A stretch of 64,000 nucleotides of DNA from Sutcliffiella deserti (GTDB lineage Bacteria > Bacillota > Bacilli > Bacillales > Bacillaceae_I), in assembly GCF_020037475.1 (NCBI RefSeq), contig NZ_JAIQDB010000010.1, forward strand, positions 20,888 through 84,887. The letters run 5' to 3'. The notes beneath the pieces were generated by a model. It saw nothing but the letters and a program-made list of their open reading frames with translations, made no database searches and had not been told where the DNA came from. A program made the position numbers and the translations under genes. How positions within the stretch are numbered: position 1 is the first letter of the stretch; each line of letters begins with the position of its first letter. Positions 1-8,977 of the stretch are shown here, one piece after another.

Positions 1-920
1 CTGCATCCGCGAGAAAGGTCATTTACCGGTTTGTTCAGGCCTTGCAAGATTGGTCCTACTGCTTCAAAGTTTCCGAGGCGTTGTGCAATTTTGTAGCCAA
101 TGTTTCCTGCTTCTAAGCTTGGAAATACGAATACGTTCGCATCGCCTTTGATGATGGAGCCTGGTGCTTTCTTTTCAGCAACAGATGGAACGAACGCTGC
201 ATCAAATTGAAACTCGCCGTCAATGATTAGCTCTGGTGAACGTTCTGCCGCTAAACGGGCTGCTTCCACTACACGCTCTGTTTCCGGTGACTTGGCTGAT
301 CCTTTAGTGGAGAAGCTTAGCATTGCTACTTTTGGCTCGATATTGAACATTTTCGCAGTTGCCGCACTTTCTACTGCAATTTCCGCTAGATCTGTGCTGT
401 CTGGGGAAATATTGATGGCGCAATCAGCAAATACGTATTTCTCATCGTTGCGAACCATAATAAACACACCAGATGTTTTACGCACACCCTCTTTTGTTTT
501 GATGATTTGCAATGCCGGGCGAACGGTGTCGGCTGTCGAGTGAACCGCTCCGCTTACTAAGCCTTGTGCACGGTTAACATGGACAAGCATGGTTCCAAAA
601 TAGTTTGGTGTCATCAGTATTTTACGTGCATCCTCTTCTGTTGCCTTGCCTTTACGACGTTCCACAAAGGAATCCACAAGCTCATCTAGATGCTCATAGG
701 TCTTAGGATCATAAATTTCTACCCCATCCAACGTAAGCTTTAATTTCTCCGCAAGGTTAGTGATTTCCACTAAATCCCCTACCACAATCGGCTTTACCAT
801 ATTTTCAGCGGCCAAACGCGCAACCGCAGTTAAGACACGCTCATCGGTTCCTTCTGGAAATACTATTTTCAAGTCTTTACCTACTATATTTTCTTTTAAC
901 GTTGTAAATAAATCACTCAC
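1..920 (-). CDS. pta: Phosphate acetyltransferase Pta, C-terminus cut by the window edge
   Basis: Reading leftward from a GTG start at 920, preceded by AAAGGAG, the frame is open for 306 codons to the window edge. It converts acetyl-CoA and phosphate to acetyl phosphate in the cytoplasm, the first step of overflow acetate formation. The frame begins MSDLFTTLKENI, has the family's IVFPEGTDERVL segment near the N-terminus, and reaches the conserved VNDLSRGC motif at the edge. B. subtilis Pta is about 323 residues, so only roughly 17 residues are missing. It is divergent from hemQ. A cre-like site and a candidate promoter lie upstream and suggest activation by CcpA. Identity is recognised from conserved family sequence. 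Confidence 0.96.
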   Translation of the reverse strand, partial: MSDLFTTLKENIVGKDLKIVFPEGTDERVLTAVARLAAENMVKPIVVGDLVEITNLAEKLKLTLDGVEIYDPKTYEHLDELVDSFVERRKGKATEEDARKILMTPNYFGTMLVHVNRAQGLVSGAVHSTADTVRPALQIIKTKEGVRKTSGVFIMVRNDEKYVFADCAINISPDSTDLAEIAVESAATAKMFNIEPKVAMLSFSTKGSAKSPETERVVEAARLAAERSPELIIDGEFQFDAAFVPSVAEKKAPGSIIKGDANVFVFPSLEAGNIGYKIAQRLGNFEAVGPILQGLNKPVNDLSRGC

Positions 921-962
921 ACAAATCGCTCCTTTGTCACTTTAGAATCGCTTATAAAGATA

Positions 963-990
963 AGGATACTTTAACAAATTGGAAAAGCAA
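963..990 (-). promoter_or_regulatory. Candidate sigma-A promoter of pta
   Basis: On the minus strand TTGCTT (990-985) and TATCCT (968-963) are 16 bp apart, about 45 bp before the pta start. The match is moderate. It gains weight from its spacing to the cre-like site upstream, which would be centred near -55 of the inferred start. Confidence 0.4.
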
Positions 991-1003
991 ACATTACCCT
1001 TTA

Positions 1004-1018
1004 TTGACATCGCTTACA
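1004..1018 (-). promoter_or_regulatory. cre-like CcpA site upstream of pta
   Basis: The minus strand reads TGTAAGCGATGTCA, close to the catabolite responsive element consensus. It sits upstream of the inferred pta promoter, the arrangement seen for CcpA-activated overflow genes such as B. subtilis pta and ackA. The sequence match is seen. Activation is inferred from family knowledge. Confidence 0.6.
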
Positions 1019-1297
1019 AGAAAAAGTCTTTATTTTCTAAAAAAAACACTCTATCTATGCCCTACTATTGTATCTACCACTCCCTTTCCTATTCATAAAC
1101 CGGGTACATTTTGAGGTAATAAGGCGCTCGGTGCATGAAAAGAGCATGCCGCAACCAATACTATTGGAGATTATGTGAACACCCACACCACAAATAGCCT
1201 AAAAGCGTCCTATAATAAAGAAGATATGGGAAAACTGTGTTATAGTATGGATGAATACATAGTAGTAAAAATCGATTCTTTCTAAGGAGTGATTCTA

Positions 1298-2041
1298 ATG
1301 AGTGAAGCAGCTCAAACATTAGATGGCTGGTATAGCCTGCATGATTTTCGATCGATTGATTGGTCCCTTTGGAAAACACTTTCAAGTGAAGAACGCCAAA
1401 CGGCCATTAACGAGTTTTTAGGATTGATGGAGAAGTGGAACAAAACGCAAGCGGAGAAGAATGGAAGCCATGCTTTGTACACAATTGTTGGTCAAAAAGC
1501 AGACTTCATGATGATGATTCTTCGTCCAACACTTGAAGAACTTAACGATATTGAAAACGAATTTAATAAAACAACCCTTGCTCAGTACACCATTCCGGTA
1601 CATTCCTATGTATCCATTGTGGAGCTTAGCAACTATCTGCCGGCTGGTGAGGATCCATATGAAAACCCTCAAATTCTAGCGAGACTCTATCCTGAATTAC
1701 CAAAAGCGAAGCATGTATGTTTCTATCCAATGGACAAGCGCCGTATGGGAGAAGATAACTGGTACATGCTGCCGATGGAAGATCGCCGCCGCCTGATGCG
1801 CAGCCACGGAATGATCGGCCGTCAGTATGCAGGGAAAGTTAAGCAAGTAATCACCGGTTCTGTCGGATTTGATGATTACGAGTGGGGCGTCACTCTTTTT
1901 GCAGATGAAGCACTTCAATTCAAAAAGCTTGTATACGAAATGCGTTTTGATGAAGTAAGTGCCCGCTACGGTGAGTTCGGTACATTCTTTGTTGGAAACA
2001 TTTTAGCGGAAGATAAAGTTTATTCATTCTTGCATGTGTAA
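1298..2041 (+). CDS. hemQ: Coproheme decarboxylase HemQ
   Basis: HemQ (B. subtilis YwfI) oxidatively decarboxylates coproheme III to protoheme, the last step of the coproporphyrin-dependent haem pathway of Gram-positive bacteria. The 247-residue protein is full length. It carries the CFYPMDKRR segment (141-149), with Tyr143 at the catalytic tyrosine position, and RSHGMIGR (168-175), with His170 as the expected proximal haem ligand. The C-terminal [12 protein letters not shown] block is conserved. The start at 1298 ([12 protein letters not shown]) follows AAGGAGT by 7 bp. An in-frame GTG at 1289 lies inside that Shine-Dalgarno and was rejected. It is a single gene divergent from pta, followed by a strong terminator. 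Confidence 0.96.
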   Translation: MSEAAQTLDGWYSLHDFRSIDWSLWKTLSSEERQTAINEFLGLMEKWNKTQAEKNGSHALYTIVGQKADFMMMILRPTLEELNDIENEFNKTTLAQYTIPVHSYVSIVELSNYLPAGEDPYENPQILARLYPELPKAKHVCFYPMDKRRMGEDNWYMLPMEDRRRLMRSHGMIGRQYAGKVKQVITGSVGFDDYEWGVTLFADEALQFKKLVYEMRFDEVSARYGEFGTFFVGNILAEDKVYSFLHV

Positions 2042-2055
2042 AATAAAAATCGGTG

Positions 2056-2084
2056 GGACTCTTGATTGCAAGGGTCCTTTTTTT
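2056..2084 (+). terminator. Rho-independent terminator of hemQ
   Basis: A 9-bp stem (GGACTCTTG with CAAGGGTCC, one G-U pair) and a 4-nt loop are followed by seven T residues, 15 bp after the hemQ stop. Confidence 0.9.
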
Positions 2085-2525
2085 GTTGTCTAAAAGTTAT
2101 GTCATCTAGAAGGATCCATCTTTATCTGCACCTACTCCCCTACTTTCTAAATCCACATCCTATCCTAAACATGCTAAAACCACTTGGCATATTCCACCCC
2201 CACCTTTCATACAATCAAGTAGTGTGAGTTATCTTTTTTATTTGCACCATTTTCGGCCCGCTCAATATGTTAATAGAGATACGCAAGAGGGCTTGAACCA
2301 GGTTCTTTTGTAATATTGAGGTGAGAAAATGGAGCCCGCTACTTTTTCCCTGGGGTTTTTCCGACCTGATGGACCGTGCCCGGCACAGTGGTACATTCAG
2401 CCAAATACAGGTCGTTATAAGGCGCATCGCTTCTTTTCACCAACAGAAGCTAATTGTGCTGATGTTTACAACACTTTTTTAAGTAGAGAAATCTATACTT
2501 ACACGTTTTGAGGAGGGAATGGCAC
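2085..2525. other. Intergenic gap between hemQ and gerQ with an unconvincing 60-codon ORF
   Basis: This stretch holds no recognisable gene. A plus-strand frame at 2329-2511 would encode 60 residues and has GAGGTG 7 bp before its ATG. Its product matches nothing I recognise and it overlaps an open minus-strand frame. gerQ is expected to be transcribed by a mother-cell sigma factor, but I could not place a convincing promoter. Confidence 0.4.
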
Positions 2526-3023
2526 ATGAGTCAACAGTTTAGTCAGGCAGCAGGTTACCCTTATGGAGCGGGGTATGGTGATCCTTACTCAGGTTTAAGT
2601 CGTGCTTATGGACAGCAAGGCGGCTATCCTTACGGTTATGGAGGATACGGCCAGCAACAACAACAAGTGTTAGGGCAATCAGGAGTACCTGGTTTTCCAT
2701 CGCAGACTACCCAACAAGCTCCTGCTATACCAGGGATGCTGCCTTTAGAGCAGTCGTATATTGAAAACATTCTACGTCTGAACCGCGGAAAGCTTGCTAC
2801 TGTTTACATGACATTTGAGAACAATCGTGAGTGGAATGCGAAGATTTTCAAAGGGATTATTGAGGCGGCAGGACGTGATCATTTGATCTTAAGTGATCCG
2901 CAAACAGGTAAACGTTATCTGCTCTTGATGGTTTACTTGGACTATATTACTTTTGATGAAGAACTGGATTATGAATACCCTTTTAGTGGGCAGGTACCTT
3001 TGAGCCAGTACCAGCCTCGTTGA
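2526..3023 (+). CDS. gerQ: Spore coat/germination protein GerQ
   Basis: GerQ (B. subtilis YwdL) is a coat protein needed for the cortex hydrolase CwlJ to act in germination, and it is cross-linked by transglutaminase in mature spores. The 165-residue product has a low-complexity N-terminal half rich in Gly, Tyr, Gln and Pro. The conserved C-terminal domain starts near LPLEQSYIENILRLNRGK and includes YMTFENNREW and AGRDHLILSDP. The chosen ATG (2526) follows GAGGAGGGA by 7 bp. An earlier in-frame ATG lies inside that site. The gene stands alone. The glutamine run in the tail fits a transglutaminase substrate, which is inference. Confidence 0.95.
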   Translation: MSQQFSQAAGYPYGAGYGDPYSGLSRAYGQQGGYPYGYGGYGQQQQQVLGQSGVPGFPSQTTQQAPAIPGMLPLEQSYIENILRLNRGKLATVYMTFENNREWNAKIFKGIIEAAGRDHLILSDPQTGKRYLLLMVYLDYITFDEELDYEYPFSGQVPLSQYQPR

Positions 3024-3177
3024 TTGGATAATTGATAGGGCTCTTTTAGATAGAGTTTATTAGTAAGGACGTTTGGTTTTTGGTTAAACACATTCTATTG
3101 TGAGGGGTTGGGGACCTTGCTTTTGAGTGTGTTTTTTTGTTTTTGTTTTTGTTAGGAAAGTAGGTTGGCGGTGTAAC

Positions 3178-3320
3178 TCCCTGTTCCTTTTCGTTCCAGG
3201 TGATCGCTTTCCGCGGGGCGGTGCGGGAGCCTCCTCGGCTAAAGCCTGTGGGGTCTCCCGTCTACCGCTACCTCCCGCTGGAGTCGATCACCTTCCACTC
3301 CAATACACAGGGGGAAGCAC
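3178..3320 (-). repeat. Single copy of GC-rich interspersed repeat (type I)
   Basis: This copy reads in the opposite direction to the tandem array that follows it. It contains the family landmarks: an element rich in CCGCGGGGCGG, then GGAGCCTCCTCGGC, GCGGGGTCTCCCG and CTCCCGCTGGAGTCG, ending in ACACAGG. Open frames across it are by-products of its GC content. Confidence 0.85.
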
Positions 3321-3438
3321 TTAGATATAAGGTCATTTTTTCACCTTGACTATTGTGAGTAATTTTTATATTGAATTTGAATTCTAAGTTTTATATAGGT
3401 GAGACCTTTTAAAAGACCTTTAAAGACCACACATTGGA

Positions 3439-4480
3439 CTTTTGGTTCCCAGTTGTGGATCGGAACGAAAGGCGAAGACTCCTGCGGGAGATAGTGCTTT
3501 GGGAAGACCCCGCAGGCGATTAGCCGAGGAGGCTTCCCAAGCACCCCGCGGACGCGAAGCCTTTCGTGCAGAGTAACAGCGGTCTATAGCCTACCCCTCC
3601 ATCCTACAGATAAAGCATTTTTCACTAAAATTTTCAAAGAACACCCCTTGAACTTTTGGTTCCCAGCTGTGGATCGGAACGAAAGGCGGAGACTCCTGCG
3701 GGAGATAGTGCTTTGGGAAGACCCCGCAGGCGATTAGCCGAGGAGGCTTCCCAAGCGCCCCGCGGACGCGAAGCCTTTCGTGGAGAGGAACAGCGGTCTA
3801 CAGCCGAACCCTCCATCCTACAGATAAAGCATTTTTCACTAAAATTTTCAAAGAACACCCATTGAACTTTTGGTTCCCAGCTGTGGATCGGAACGAAAGG
3901 CGGAGACTCCTGCGGGAGATAGTGCTTTGGGAAGACCCCGCAGGCGATTAGCCGAGGAGGCTTCCCAAGCGCCCCGCGGACGCGAAGCCTTTCGTGGAGA
4001 GGAACAGCGGTCTACAGCCGAACCCTCCATCCTACAGATAAAGCATTTTTCACTAAAATTTTCAAAGAACACCCATTGAACTTTTGGTTCCCAGCTGTGG
4101 ATCGGAACGAAAGGCGGAGACTCCTGCGGGAGATAGTGCTTTGGGAAGACCCCGCAGGCGTTTAGCCGAGGAGGCTTCCCAAGCGCCCCGCGGACGCGAA
4201 GCCTTTCGTGGAGAGGAACAGCGGTCTACAGCCGAACCCTCCATCCTACAGATAAAGCATTTTTCACTAAAATTTTCAAAGAACACCCATTGAACTTTTG
4301 GTTCCCAGCTGTGGATCGGAACGAAAGGCGGAGACTCCTGCGGGAGATAGTGCTTTGGGAAGACCCCGCAGGCGATTAGCCGAGGAGGCTTCCCAAGCGC
4401 CCCGCGGACGCGAAGCCTTTCGTGGAGAGGAACAGCGGTCTACAGCCGAACCCTCCATCCACCAGATAGAGCATTTTCCC
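3439..4480 (+). repeat. Tandem array of five 214-bp GC-rich repeat units (type I)
   Basis: Units begin at 3439, 3653, 3867, 4081 and 4295, exactly 214 bp apart, each opening with CTTTTGGTTCCCAG. The three inner units differ at only a few positions, so the amplification is recent. The first is slightly diverged and the last decays after about 4460. Each unit has a GC-rich core of about 130 bp, with paired segments such as CTCCTGCGGGAG, ACCCCGCAGGCG and GAGGAGGCTTCCC, joined by AT-rich spacer. Short frames on both strands recur with the same period and are not genes. Confidence 0.95.
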
Positions 4481-4526
4481 TAAAAGGTGAAGACTCCTCC
4501 CCGCGATCGGAAAGCCAAACATTACC

Positions 4527-4895
4527 TTATCCCTTAAAAGCAGCCACAATAAGCAGGACCCACCCCAACAAAAAGGCTACTCCCCCAAGTGGAGTAATCG
4601 CCCCTAATACTTTTATCCCAGATAGGGTAAGGATGTATAAACTGCCTGAAAATAAAATAATGCCGACAAACATGGACCAGCCTGCTGTCGTTAAAAGTCC
4701 TGAACTACCCAAGCGGTCGATCATGAAGGCAATGACAAAAAGGCCGCCTGCATGGAACATCTGATAAGTGACCCCTGTTTTCCAGATTTCCAGCATTCTT
4801 TCTGATACTCTTCCTTCTAGGCCATGGGCACCGAATGCGCCTAGTGCGACTGCCAAAAAGGCATGAATGGCGCCAAGTATGATAAATAGATTCAT
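4527..4895 (-). CDS. ywdK: DUF423 membrane protein, YwdK-like
   Basis: The 122-residue protein is almost entirely hydrophobic, with about four membrane segments and the FGAHGLEGR motif after the first, which is typical of DUF423. In B. subtilis ywdK lies close to gerQ, as it does here. No biochemical function is established for the family. The ATG is preceded by AAAGGTGG. It is divergent from the pxp operon, with an 87-bp intergenic region. Confidence 0.88.
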   Translation of the reverse strand: MNLFIILGAIHAFLAVALGAFGAHGLEGRVSERMLEIWKTGVTYQMFHAGGLFVIAFMIDRLGSSGLLTTAGWSMFVGIILFSGSLYILTLSGIKVLGAITPLGGVAFLLGWVLLIVAAFKG

Positions 4896-4982
4896 TTTTG
4901 TTCCACCTTTCCTATCTTCTCTAATTAGTTTAAGCTTACTATTATGTATAGCATAAATATCCGTATGTTAGGGGGCTTCTTT

Positions 4983-5702
4983 ATGAATTATATAGTACAA
5001 CCTCTCGGAGACCAAGCCGTTCGCATGGAGATGGAGGATTCTTCCCCACCCATTCGCTCTATTTGCGCCTTTTTAACCTCACATCCCCTAAAAGGCGTGG
5101 TTGATATTGTTGGAGGGCTGAGCAGCGTCACTATTTTTTACGAATATCCTGCAACGAATTTTTATAGTTTAAAGGAACATCTTGCTGCTTTGCTCGAAAA
5201 CTTCCCGGAAGATAATGTTGCGGCATTTACTAATACTCGAACGGTTTATCTTCCTACCTTGTACGATGGTCCAGATTTATCCCAACTGTCATCCACACAT
5301 AATATGACGGAAGAAACTATTATCCGCCTTCACACAGGTGGCACATATGAGGTGACGATGCTAGGTTTTTTACCAGGTTTTCCTTACTTAACGGGATTGC
5401 CGGAGTCATTGGAAACTCCAAGGCTTAGCACTCCAAGAGGGAAAGTGGAAGCTGGTTCTGTTGGAATTGGCGGCAACCAAACGGGGGTCTATCCTATTGC
5501 ATCTCCAGGTGGCTGGAATCTTATCGGGCGTACACCAATTCCCCTATTTTCTCCAGGTGAAAAGGAGCCATTCTTGCTTCAGGCTGGCGATACTGTTCGG
5601 TTTCAGGCTATCAGCGAAAAGGAATATAACGAATGGCTGGAAAAAGTACAGCAACAGACGGATTGGAAAAAGGAAGTGATTGATTGTCATGAAGAAAATT
5701 GA
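4983..5702 (+). CDS. pxpB: 5-oxoprolinase subunit PxpB (KipI family)
   Basis: This is one of three subunits of the prokaryotic ATP-dependent 5-oxoprolinase, which opens pyroglutamate to glutamate. In B. subtilis the protein is also known as KipI, inhibitor of the sporulation kinase KinA. The 239-residue product has the carboxyltransferase-like block [13 protein letters not shown] and, further on, [14 protein letters not shown] followed by [12 protein letters not shown]. The start at 4983 follows TAGGGGG by 8 bp. The longer in-frame ATG at 4944 has no ribosome site. Its 3' end overlaps pxpA by 14 bp, indicating translational coupling. Confidence 0.95.
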   Translation: MNYIVQPLGDQAVRMEMEDSSPPIRSICAFLTSHPLKGVVDIVGGLSSVTIFYEYPATNFYSLKEHLAALLENFPEDNVAAFTNTRTVYLPTLYDGPDLSQLSSTHNMTEETIIRLHTGGTYEVTMLGFLPGFPYLTGLPESLETPRLSTPRGKVEAGSVGIGGNQTGVYPIASPGGWNLIGRTPIPLFSPGEKEPFLLQAGDTVRFQAISEKEYNEWLEKVQQQTDWKKEVIDCHEEN

Positions 5703-6453
5703 TTTAAATTGTGATTTAGGGGAGAGCTTCGGTTCCTTTGTGATGGGAAATGACGAACTGATTCTTCCCTATGTTACCTCTGTTAATATTGCCTGTGGCT
5801 TTCATGCAGGTGATCCACATGTCATGAGTAAAACGGTAAGATTAGCAAAAGAGCAGAAGGTTGCGGTCGGGGCCCATCCTGGATTTCAAGATCTCCAAGG
5901 CTTTGGAAGAAGAAGCATGCCGCTTACTCCTGATGAAGTATATGATGTGATCCTTTACCAAATTGGCGCCATGTCAGCCTTTTGCCGGGCACACGGTACC
6001 GAGCTTCATCATGTAAAACCGCATGGAGCACTCTATAATATGGCGGCATCAGACTTTAATCTTGCACAAGCAATCGCTAAAGCAGTGAAAGCTTTTAACC
6101 CTTCGCTTCTCTTATTTGGCCTATCGGGCAGCGAGCTGATTCGCGCAGGAAGAGAAGCAGGACTTTCTACCGCGTCCGAGGTCTTTGCCGATCGAACCTA
6201 CCAGGCGGACGGGACACTCACACCTAGGAGTCATCCAGGTGCACTCATCCATGATGCAACAGTGGCGGTACAGCAGGTGCTAGATATGGTGGAGCATGGC
6301 TCAGTTAAGTCCCTCACAGGGGAAAGTGTCGAACTTGAAGTCGATACCATCTGCCTTCATGGTGACAATGAACATGCCATCCTTTTTGCTCAACAACTAC
6401 ATGATCACCTATTAGAAAAAGGAGTGCACATTAGGCAGGTGGGCTCATTATGA
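5689..6453 (+). CDS. pxpA: 5-oxoprolinase subunit PxpA (LamB/YcsF family)
   Basis: The catalytic-side subunit of 5-oxoprolinase, 254 residues, close to B. subtilis YcsF (257). Visible family motifs are [11 protein letters not shown] at the N-terminus, [27 protein letters not shown] and [10 protein letters not shown], which supply conserved Asp and His residues. The ATG at 5689 lies 10 bp after AAGGAAGTG, within the end of pxpB. A TTG nine bases upstream is too close to that site. It overlaps the next gene by four bases (ATGA). Confidence 0.95.
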   Translation: MKKIDLNCDLGESFGSFVMGNDELILPYVTSVNIACGFHAGDPHVMSKTVRLAKEQKVAVGAHPGFQDLQGFGRRSMPLTPDEVYDVILYQIGAMSAFCRAHGTELHHVKPHGALYNMAASDFNLAQAIAKAVKAFNPSLLLFGLSGSELIRAGREAGLSTASEVFADRTYQADGTLTPRSHPGALIHDATVAVQQVLDMVEHGSVKSLTGESVELEVDTICLHGDNEHAILFAQQLHDHLLEKGVHIRQVGSL

Positions 6454-7385
6454 CGGTTCCGTTGTTTAAAGTGGAGAAGACCGGGCTGCTCACTTCTTTT
6501 CAGGATCTTGGTCGAAATAAACATCAATCAAAAGGCGTGGTCTCTTCAGGTGCCATGGACACGACTGCCTGTCAGGTCGCGAACCTGCTTGTAGGAAACT
6601 CAAATGATGAAGCATGTATTGAAGTGGCAGTGCAAGGTCCATCCTTAACCGTGCTTGCCGAGACAGCCACCATAGCCATCTGCGGAGCTTCTCTTTCTCC
6701 TATGATTAATGGGGACGAAGTGGAGATGTGGAAAACGCTTCAGGTAAAAGAAGGGGATCAATTGCAATTTGGCGCACAAAAGGAAGGTGTTTATGCATAT
6801 GTCGCGACTAGAGGCGGTTATGCCATAGCATCTCCTTTAGGTAGCAAGGCTTATTACGGGAAAGCCTCACTTGGGACCCCCATTTTAAAAGGAGATGTTA
6901 TTTCTACTAGTTCCGAGTTTACTTCTCTTCCTTCTCGAGGAATTCGCCATTCCTTCCATTATCCTAAAGAAGGTACCATTCGCGTCATCCTCGGCCCACA
7001 TGAGAAGCATTTTTCAGCGGAAGATCTCGACCGTTTCTTCTCCCAGCCCTATCAGGTGAGGCAGGGAGATCGAATGGGCTATCGGCTTCACGGAGAAGCA
7101 CCTCTAGGAGCTGGCGCTAGGAATGGAATTGCCTCTGATGCCATTCCACTTGGAGGTATCCAGGTGCCTGAGGATGGGCAGCCAATTGTCCTGTTGGCAG
7201 ACAGACAAACGACGGGCGGATATCGGCGTATTGGTACGATTATCACGGCAGATATCGCCAAATTAGTTCAAATTCCAGCTGGTGGTACCGTTCATTTTGA
7301 ACAAACTACATTGGAGGAGGCTTACGCCGCTATAGCTGAACAGCAGCGCTTTATCAAACATCTCTCTATTTTTGCCCAAAATTAA
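6450..7385 (+). CDS. pxpC: 5-oxoprolinase subunit PxpC (KipA family)
   Basis: The third 5-oxoprolinase subunit, a biotin-dependent carboxyltransferase-like protein of 311 residues. It has the N-terminal [16 protein letters not shown] segment, GAMD, an AICGASLSP strand and the C-terminal [14 protein letters not shown] block typical of KipA/YbgK. Its start overlaps the pxpA stop as ATGA. The gene closes the three-gene operon and is followed by a terminator. B. subtilis KipA is slightly longer (about 335 residues). No kipR-like regulator is seen next to the operon. Confidence 0.94.
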   Translation: MTVPLFKVEKTGLLTSFQDLGRNKHQSKGVVSSGAMDTTACQVANLLVGNSNDEACIEVAVQGPSLTVLAETATIAICGASLSPMINGDEVEMWKTLQVKEGDQLQFGAQKEGVYAYVATRGGYAIASPLGSKAYYGKASLGTPILKGDVISTSSEFTSLPSRGIRHSFHYPKEGTIRVILGPHEKHFSAEDLDRFFSQPYQVRQGDRMGYRLHGEAPLGAGARNGIASDAIPLGGIQVPEDGQPIVLLADRQTTGGYRRIGTIITADIAKLVQIPAGGTVHFEQTTLEEAYAAIAEQQRFIKHLSIFAQN

Positions 7386-7417
7386 ACGCCCTACCGTATC
7401 TTGTAGGGCGTCATTTT
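7386..7417. terminator. Terminator hairpin after pxpC, usable from both sides
   Basis: A perfect 9-bp stem (ACGCCCTAC with GTAGGGCGT) with an 8-nt loop is followed by CATTTT. It lies between convergent genes, and its right edge touches the stop of the minus-strand gene. Confidence 0.8.
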
Positions 7418-7712
7418 AACGAGAATGTAAATAGATTTGGAGCGCATGCTTTAGCTCCCGTTCTTTTTTGGTTGCTTCTATATTATAATGATCGCCATCA
7501 AGGTTTGTTTTAAAGTCATTATACCCTTGTGCATGCAGGAATTCGTTGACGCTAGTGACATCTTCTCTTGTTGTCAGCAACGTTTTTTGTCCAACAAAAT
7601 CCCCGTTAACATATACCTCATAGCGATCATGGGCCAACTTTGACGATGTATCAATACTTTTATCAACAAAGGAAGCTAACCCGATAAAGGTTCCGTCTGT
7701 ACTACCCACCAT
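7416..7712 (-). CDS. Hypothetical 98-residue protein
   Basis: I do not recognise this family. It is a small soluble, charged protein with a central YEVYVNGDFVGQK strand-like segment and a Lys/Glu-rich C-terminus. The ATG at 7712 follows GGAGGTG by 8 bp, so the translation signal is strong. That Shine-Dalgarno lies inside a terminator-like hairpin that separates the gene from the upstream minus-strand genes. It is convergent with pxpC. Confidence 0.7.
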   Translation of the reverse strand: MVGSTDGTFIGLASFVDKSIDTSSKLAHDRYEVYVNGDFVGQKTLLTTREDVTSVNEFLHAQGYNDFKTNLDGDHYNIEATKKERELKHALQIYLHSR

Positions 7713-7713
7713 G

Positions 7714-7748
7714 TAAAAAACACCTCCATACTTGCTGGGGTGTTTTTA
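7714..7748 (-). terminator. Terminator-like hairpin that contains the Shine-Dalgarno of the next gene
   Basis: On the minus strand TAAAAACACCCC pairs across a short loop with GGAGGTGTTTTTTA, leaving one bulged A, and ends in a T run. It would end transcription of the upstream ywdI-like gene. The 3' arm holds GGAGGTG, the ribosome site of the 98-residue gene. Confidence 0.65.
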
Positions 7749-7792
7749 GTTTGACTAAGAATCCTTGTATTTAGTATGGTAATTTTTCGGCA

Positions 7793-8089
7793 TTAGAAAT
7801 CGAGGAGCGAGTCCCCGTTTGCGTCGTCCTCTTTCATTGGCTTGGAAGAAACGTTGGCAATAGGCTGCTTTGGAAATGTTGCGCTTTCCGTATTGTTGGG
7901 ATATGGCAAAGCTTCCGCCTGACTTCTGGATGAAGCAGATCTATCCTGTGTGTCTGTTTCTAATGCAAGTTCGCACAATGATTTCATTGCTGCAAGGTGT
8001 TCTCTTTTCTTTTGCACGTTTTCCGTTTCCCGTGCGCGGTTTAATTCAGCTTGCATTCGTTGCAAAACTTTGTCTAAAGTGATGCTCAT
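7793..8089 (-). CDS. ywdI: YwdI-like protein (DUF5327)
   Basis: A 98-residue soluble protein with an N-terminal helical segment (SITLDKVLQRMQAELNRA) and a repeated pattern of Lys, Glu and Leu up to about residue 45. A disordered Ser/Pro-rich tail ends in DSLLDF. In B. subtilis ywdI lies near ung, and here ung lies about 4 kb upstream on the same strand. Function is unknown. The ATG is preceded by AGGAGGAGGAG. Assignment rests on size, N-terminal pattern and neighbourhood. Confidence 0.65.
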   Translation of the reverse strand: MSITLDKVLQRMQAELNRARETENVQKKREHLAAMKSLCELALETDTQDRSASSRSQAEALPYPNNTESATFPKQPIANVSSKPMKEDDANGDSLLDF

Positions 8090-8107
8090 TTTCCCAGCTC
8101 CTCCTCC

Positions 8108-8629
8108 TTAATAATACGGAGATATCATCAAATAGACGATTACACCCGTTATACTAACATACAACCAAAGTGGCATGGTCCAGCGTGCGATTTTCCGGTG
8201 TTTTTCTTTTTGCATGCTTAAACCGGTTGCCAGCGAATATAAGGCAAGAGGGACAATGACGATCGCCAATACGATATGTGTCAGCAAAATAAAAAAGTAG
8301 ATGGAACGAATAATGCCTTCTCCTCCAAATGGAGTGGATTCTGTTAAGGCATGATAGGTCACATAGGTGACTAAAAAGAACGTGGTCGATGTAAAGGCGG
8401 CCAAAATAAAGCGGCGATGGATGGTTATGTTCTTCTTTAAAATTGCAATTAAAGCACCAACTAGAAAGATAAAAGTAAAGCTGTTAAATATCGCATTCAT
8501 CATTGGCAGGAAGGTTAGATCCATATGTGCGAGCCCTTCGTATTGCGGCAAAAAGAACAGAACAGCCACGAGAGCATTCACAAGAATCGATATCCCAATA
8601 ATCCAAGGCAAATAATTTCTCTTTTTCAT
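8108..8629 (-). CDS. DUF420 membrane protein, CtaM/YozB-like
   Basis: A 173-residue integral membrane protein with about five transmembrane segments. Conserved His residues at 35, 71, 93 and 118 sit near membrane borders, as in the DUF420 family. Staphylococcal CtaM and B. subtilis YozB of this family are needed to mature haem A-type terminal oxidases, so a role in cytochrome aa3 assembly is likely. It lies 18 bp upstream of the ywdI-like gene on the same strand and is probably cotranscribed with it and with the small Cys protein before it. Confidence 0.85.
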   Translation of the reverse strand: MKKRNYLPWIIGISILVNALVAVLFFLPQYEGLAHMDLTFLPMMNAIFNSFTFIFLVGALIAILKKNITIHRRFILAAFTSTTFFLVTYVTYHALTESTPFGGEGIIRSIYFFILLTHIVLAIVIVPLALYSLATGLSMQKEKHRKIARWTMPLWLYVSITGVIVYLMISPYY

Positions 8630-8640
8630 TTCTATCTCCT

Positions 8641-8844
8641 TTAAACATAATAACCACGATTTGTAGTCTTATTCGGCGGTTTATTTTCAAATTTCATGCA
8701 TGGGCTTCCGGATGATTGAAAAACAGATAAGGATGGGAGTTGGCTTGTCTTAAATCCGAATGCGCGACAGCCTTTAGGGAATCTTGAGTCCCATGTAACA
8801 TAATAGTGGCGACATTGCATACAATTAATCCGCTTCGTTTCCAT
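8641..8844 (-). CDS. Small four-cysteine protein, probable metal-binding
   Basis: A 67-residue protein starting METKRINCMQCRHYYVTW. A CxxC pair near residue 8 and two more Cys further on (PKGC and SGSPC) suggest a Zn or Fe-S site. Related Bacillaceae proteins of this size exist without a known role. The start at 8844 was chosen over the in-frame ATG at 8877 because GAGAGGA lies about 10 bp upstream and family members begin at this Met. It sits just upstream of the CtaM-like gene on the same strand. Confidence 0.65.
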   Translation of the reverse strand: METKRINCMQCRHYYVTWDSRFPKGCRAFGFKTSQLPSLSVFQSSGSPCMKFENKPPNKTTNRGYYV

Positions 8845-8904
8845 CCTTTCACGTCCTCTCCGATTTTCCCTTTTCATTTTACCATCTTCACCCGGAGGTT
8901 AAAA

Positions 8905-8941
8905 TGAAAAACCTGTGACAATTGCTTATCACAGGTTTTAA
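8905..8941. terminator. Terminator between the chemoreceptor gene and the small Cys gene
   Basis: AAAACCTGTGA pairs with TCACAGGTTTT around a 9-nt loop and is flanked by A and T runs on both sides. It lies 37 bp past the chemoreceptor stop on the minus strand. Confidence 0.85.
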
Positions 8942-8977
8942 CTTCGTAACTTTTGTTCATTTATTTGCGCGCATAGC

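Noticed and set aside
2329..2511. 60-residue ORF before gerQ
   Set aside because: It has a possible ribosome site, but no recognisable product, and it overlaps an open frame on the other strand. Kept only as a note in the gap entry.
3439..4480. Series of 60-74-residue ORFs on both strands
   Set aside because: They recur with the 214-bp repeat period and translate the same repeat core in different frames. They have no consistent ribosome sites and no recognisable domain.
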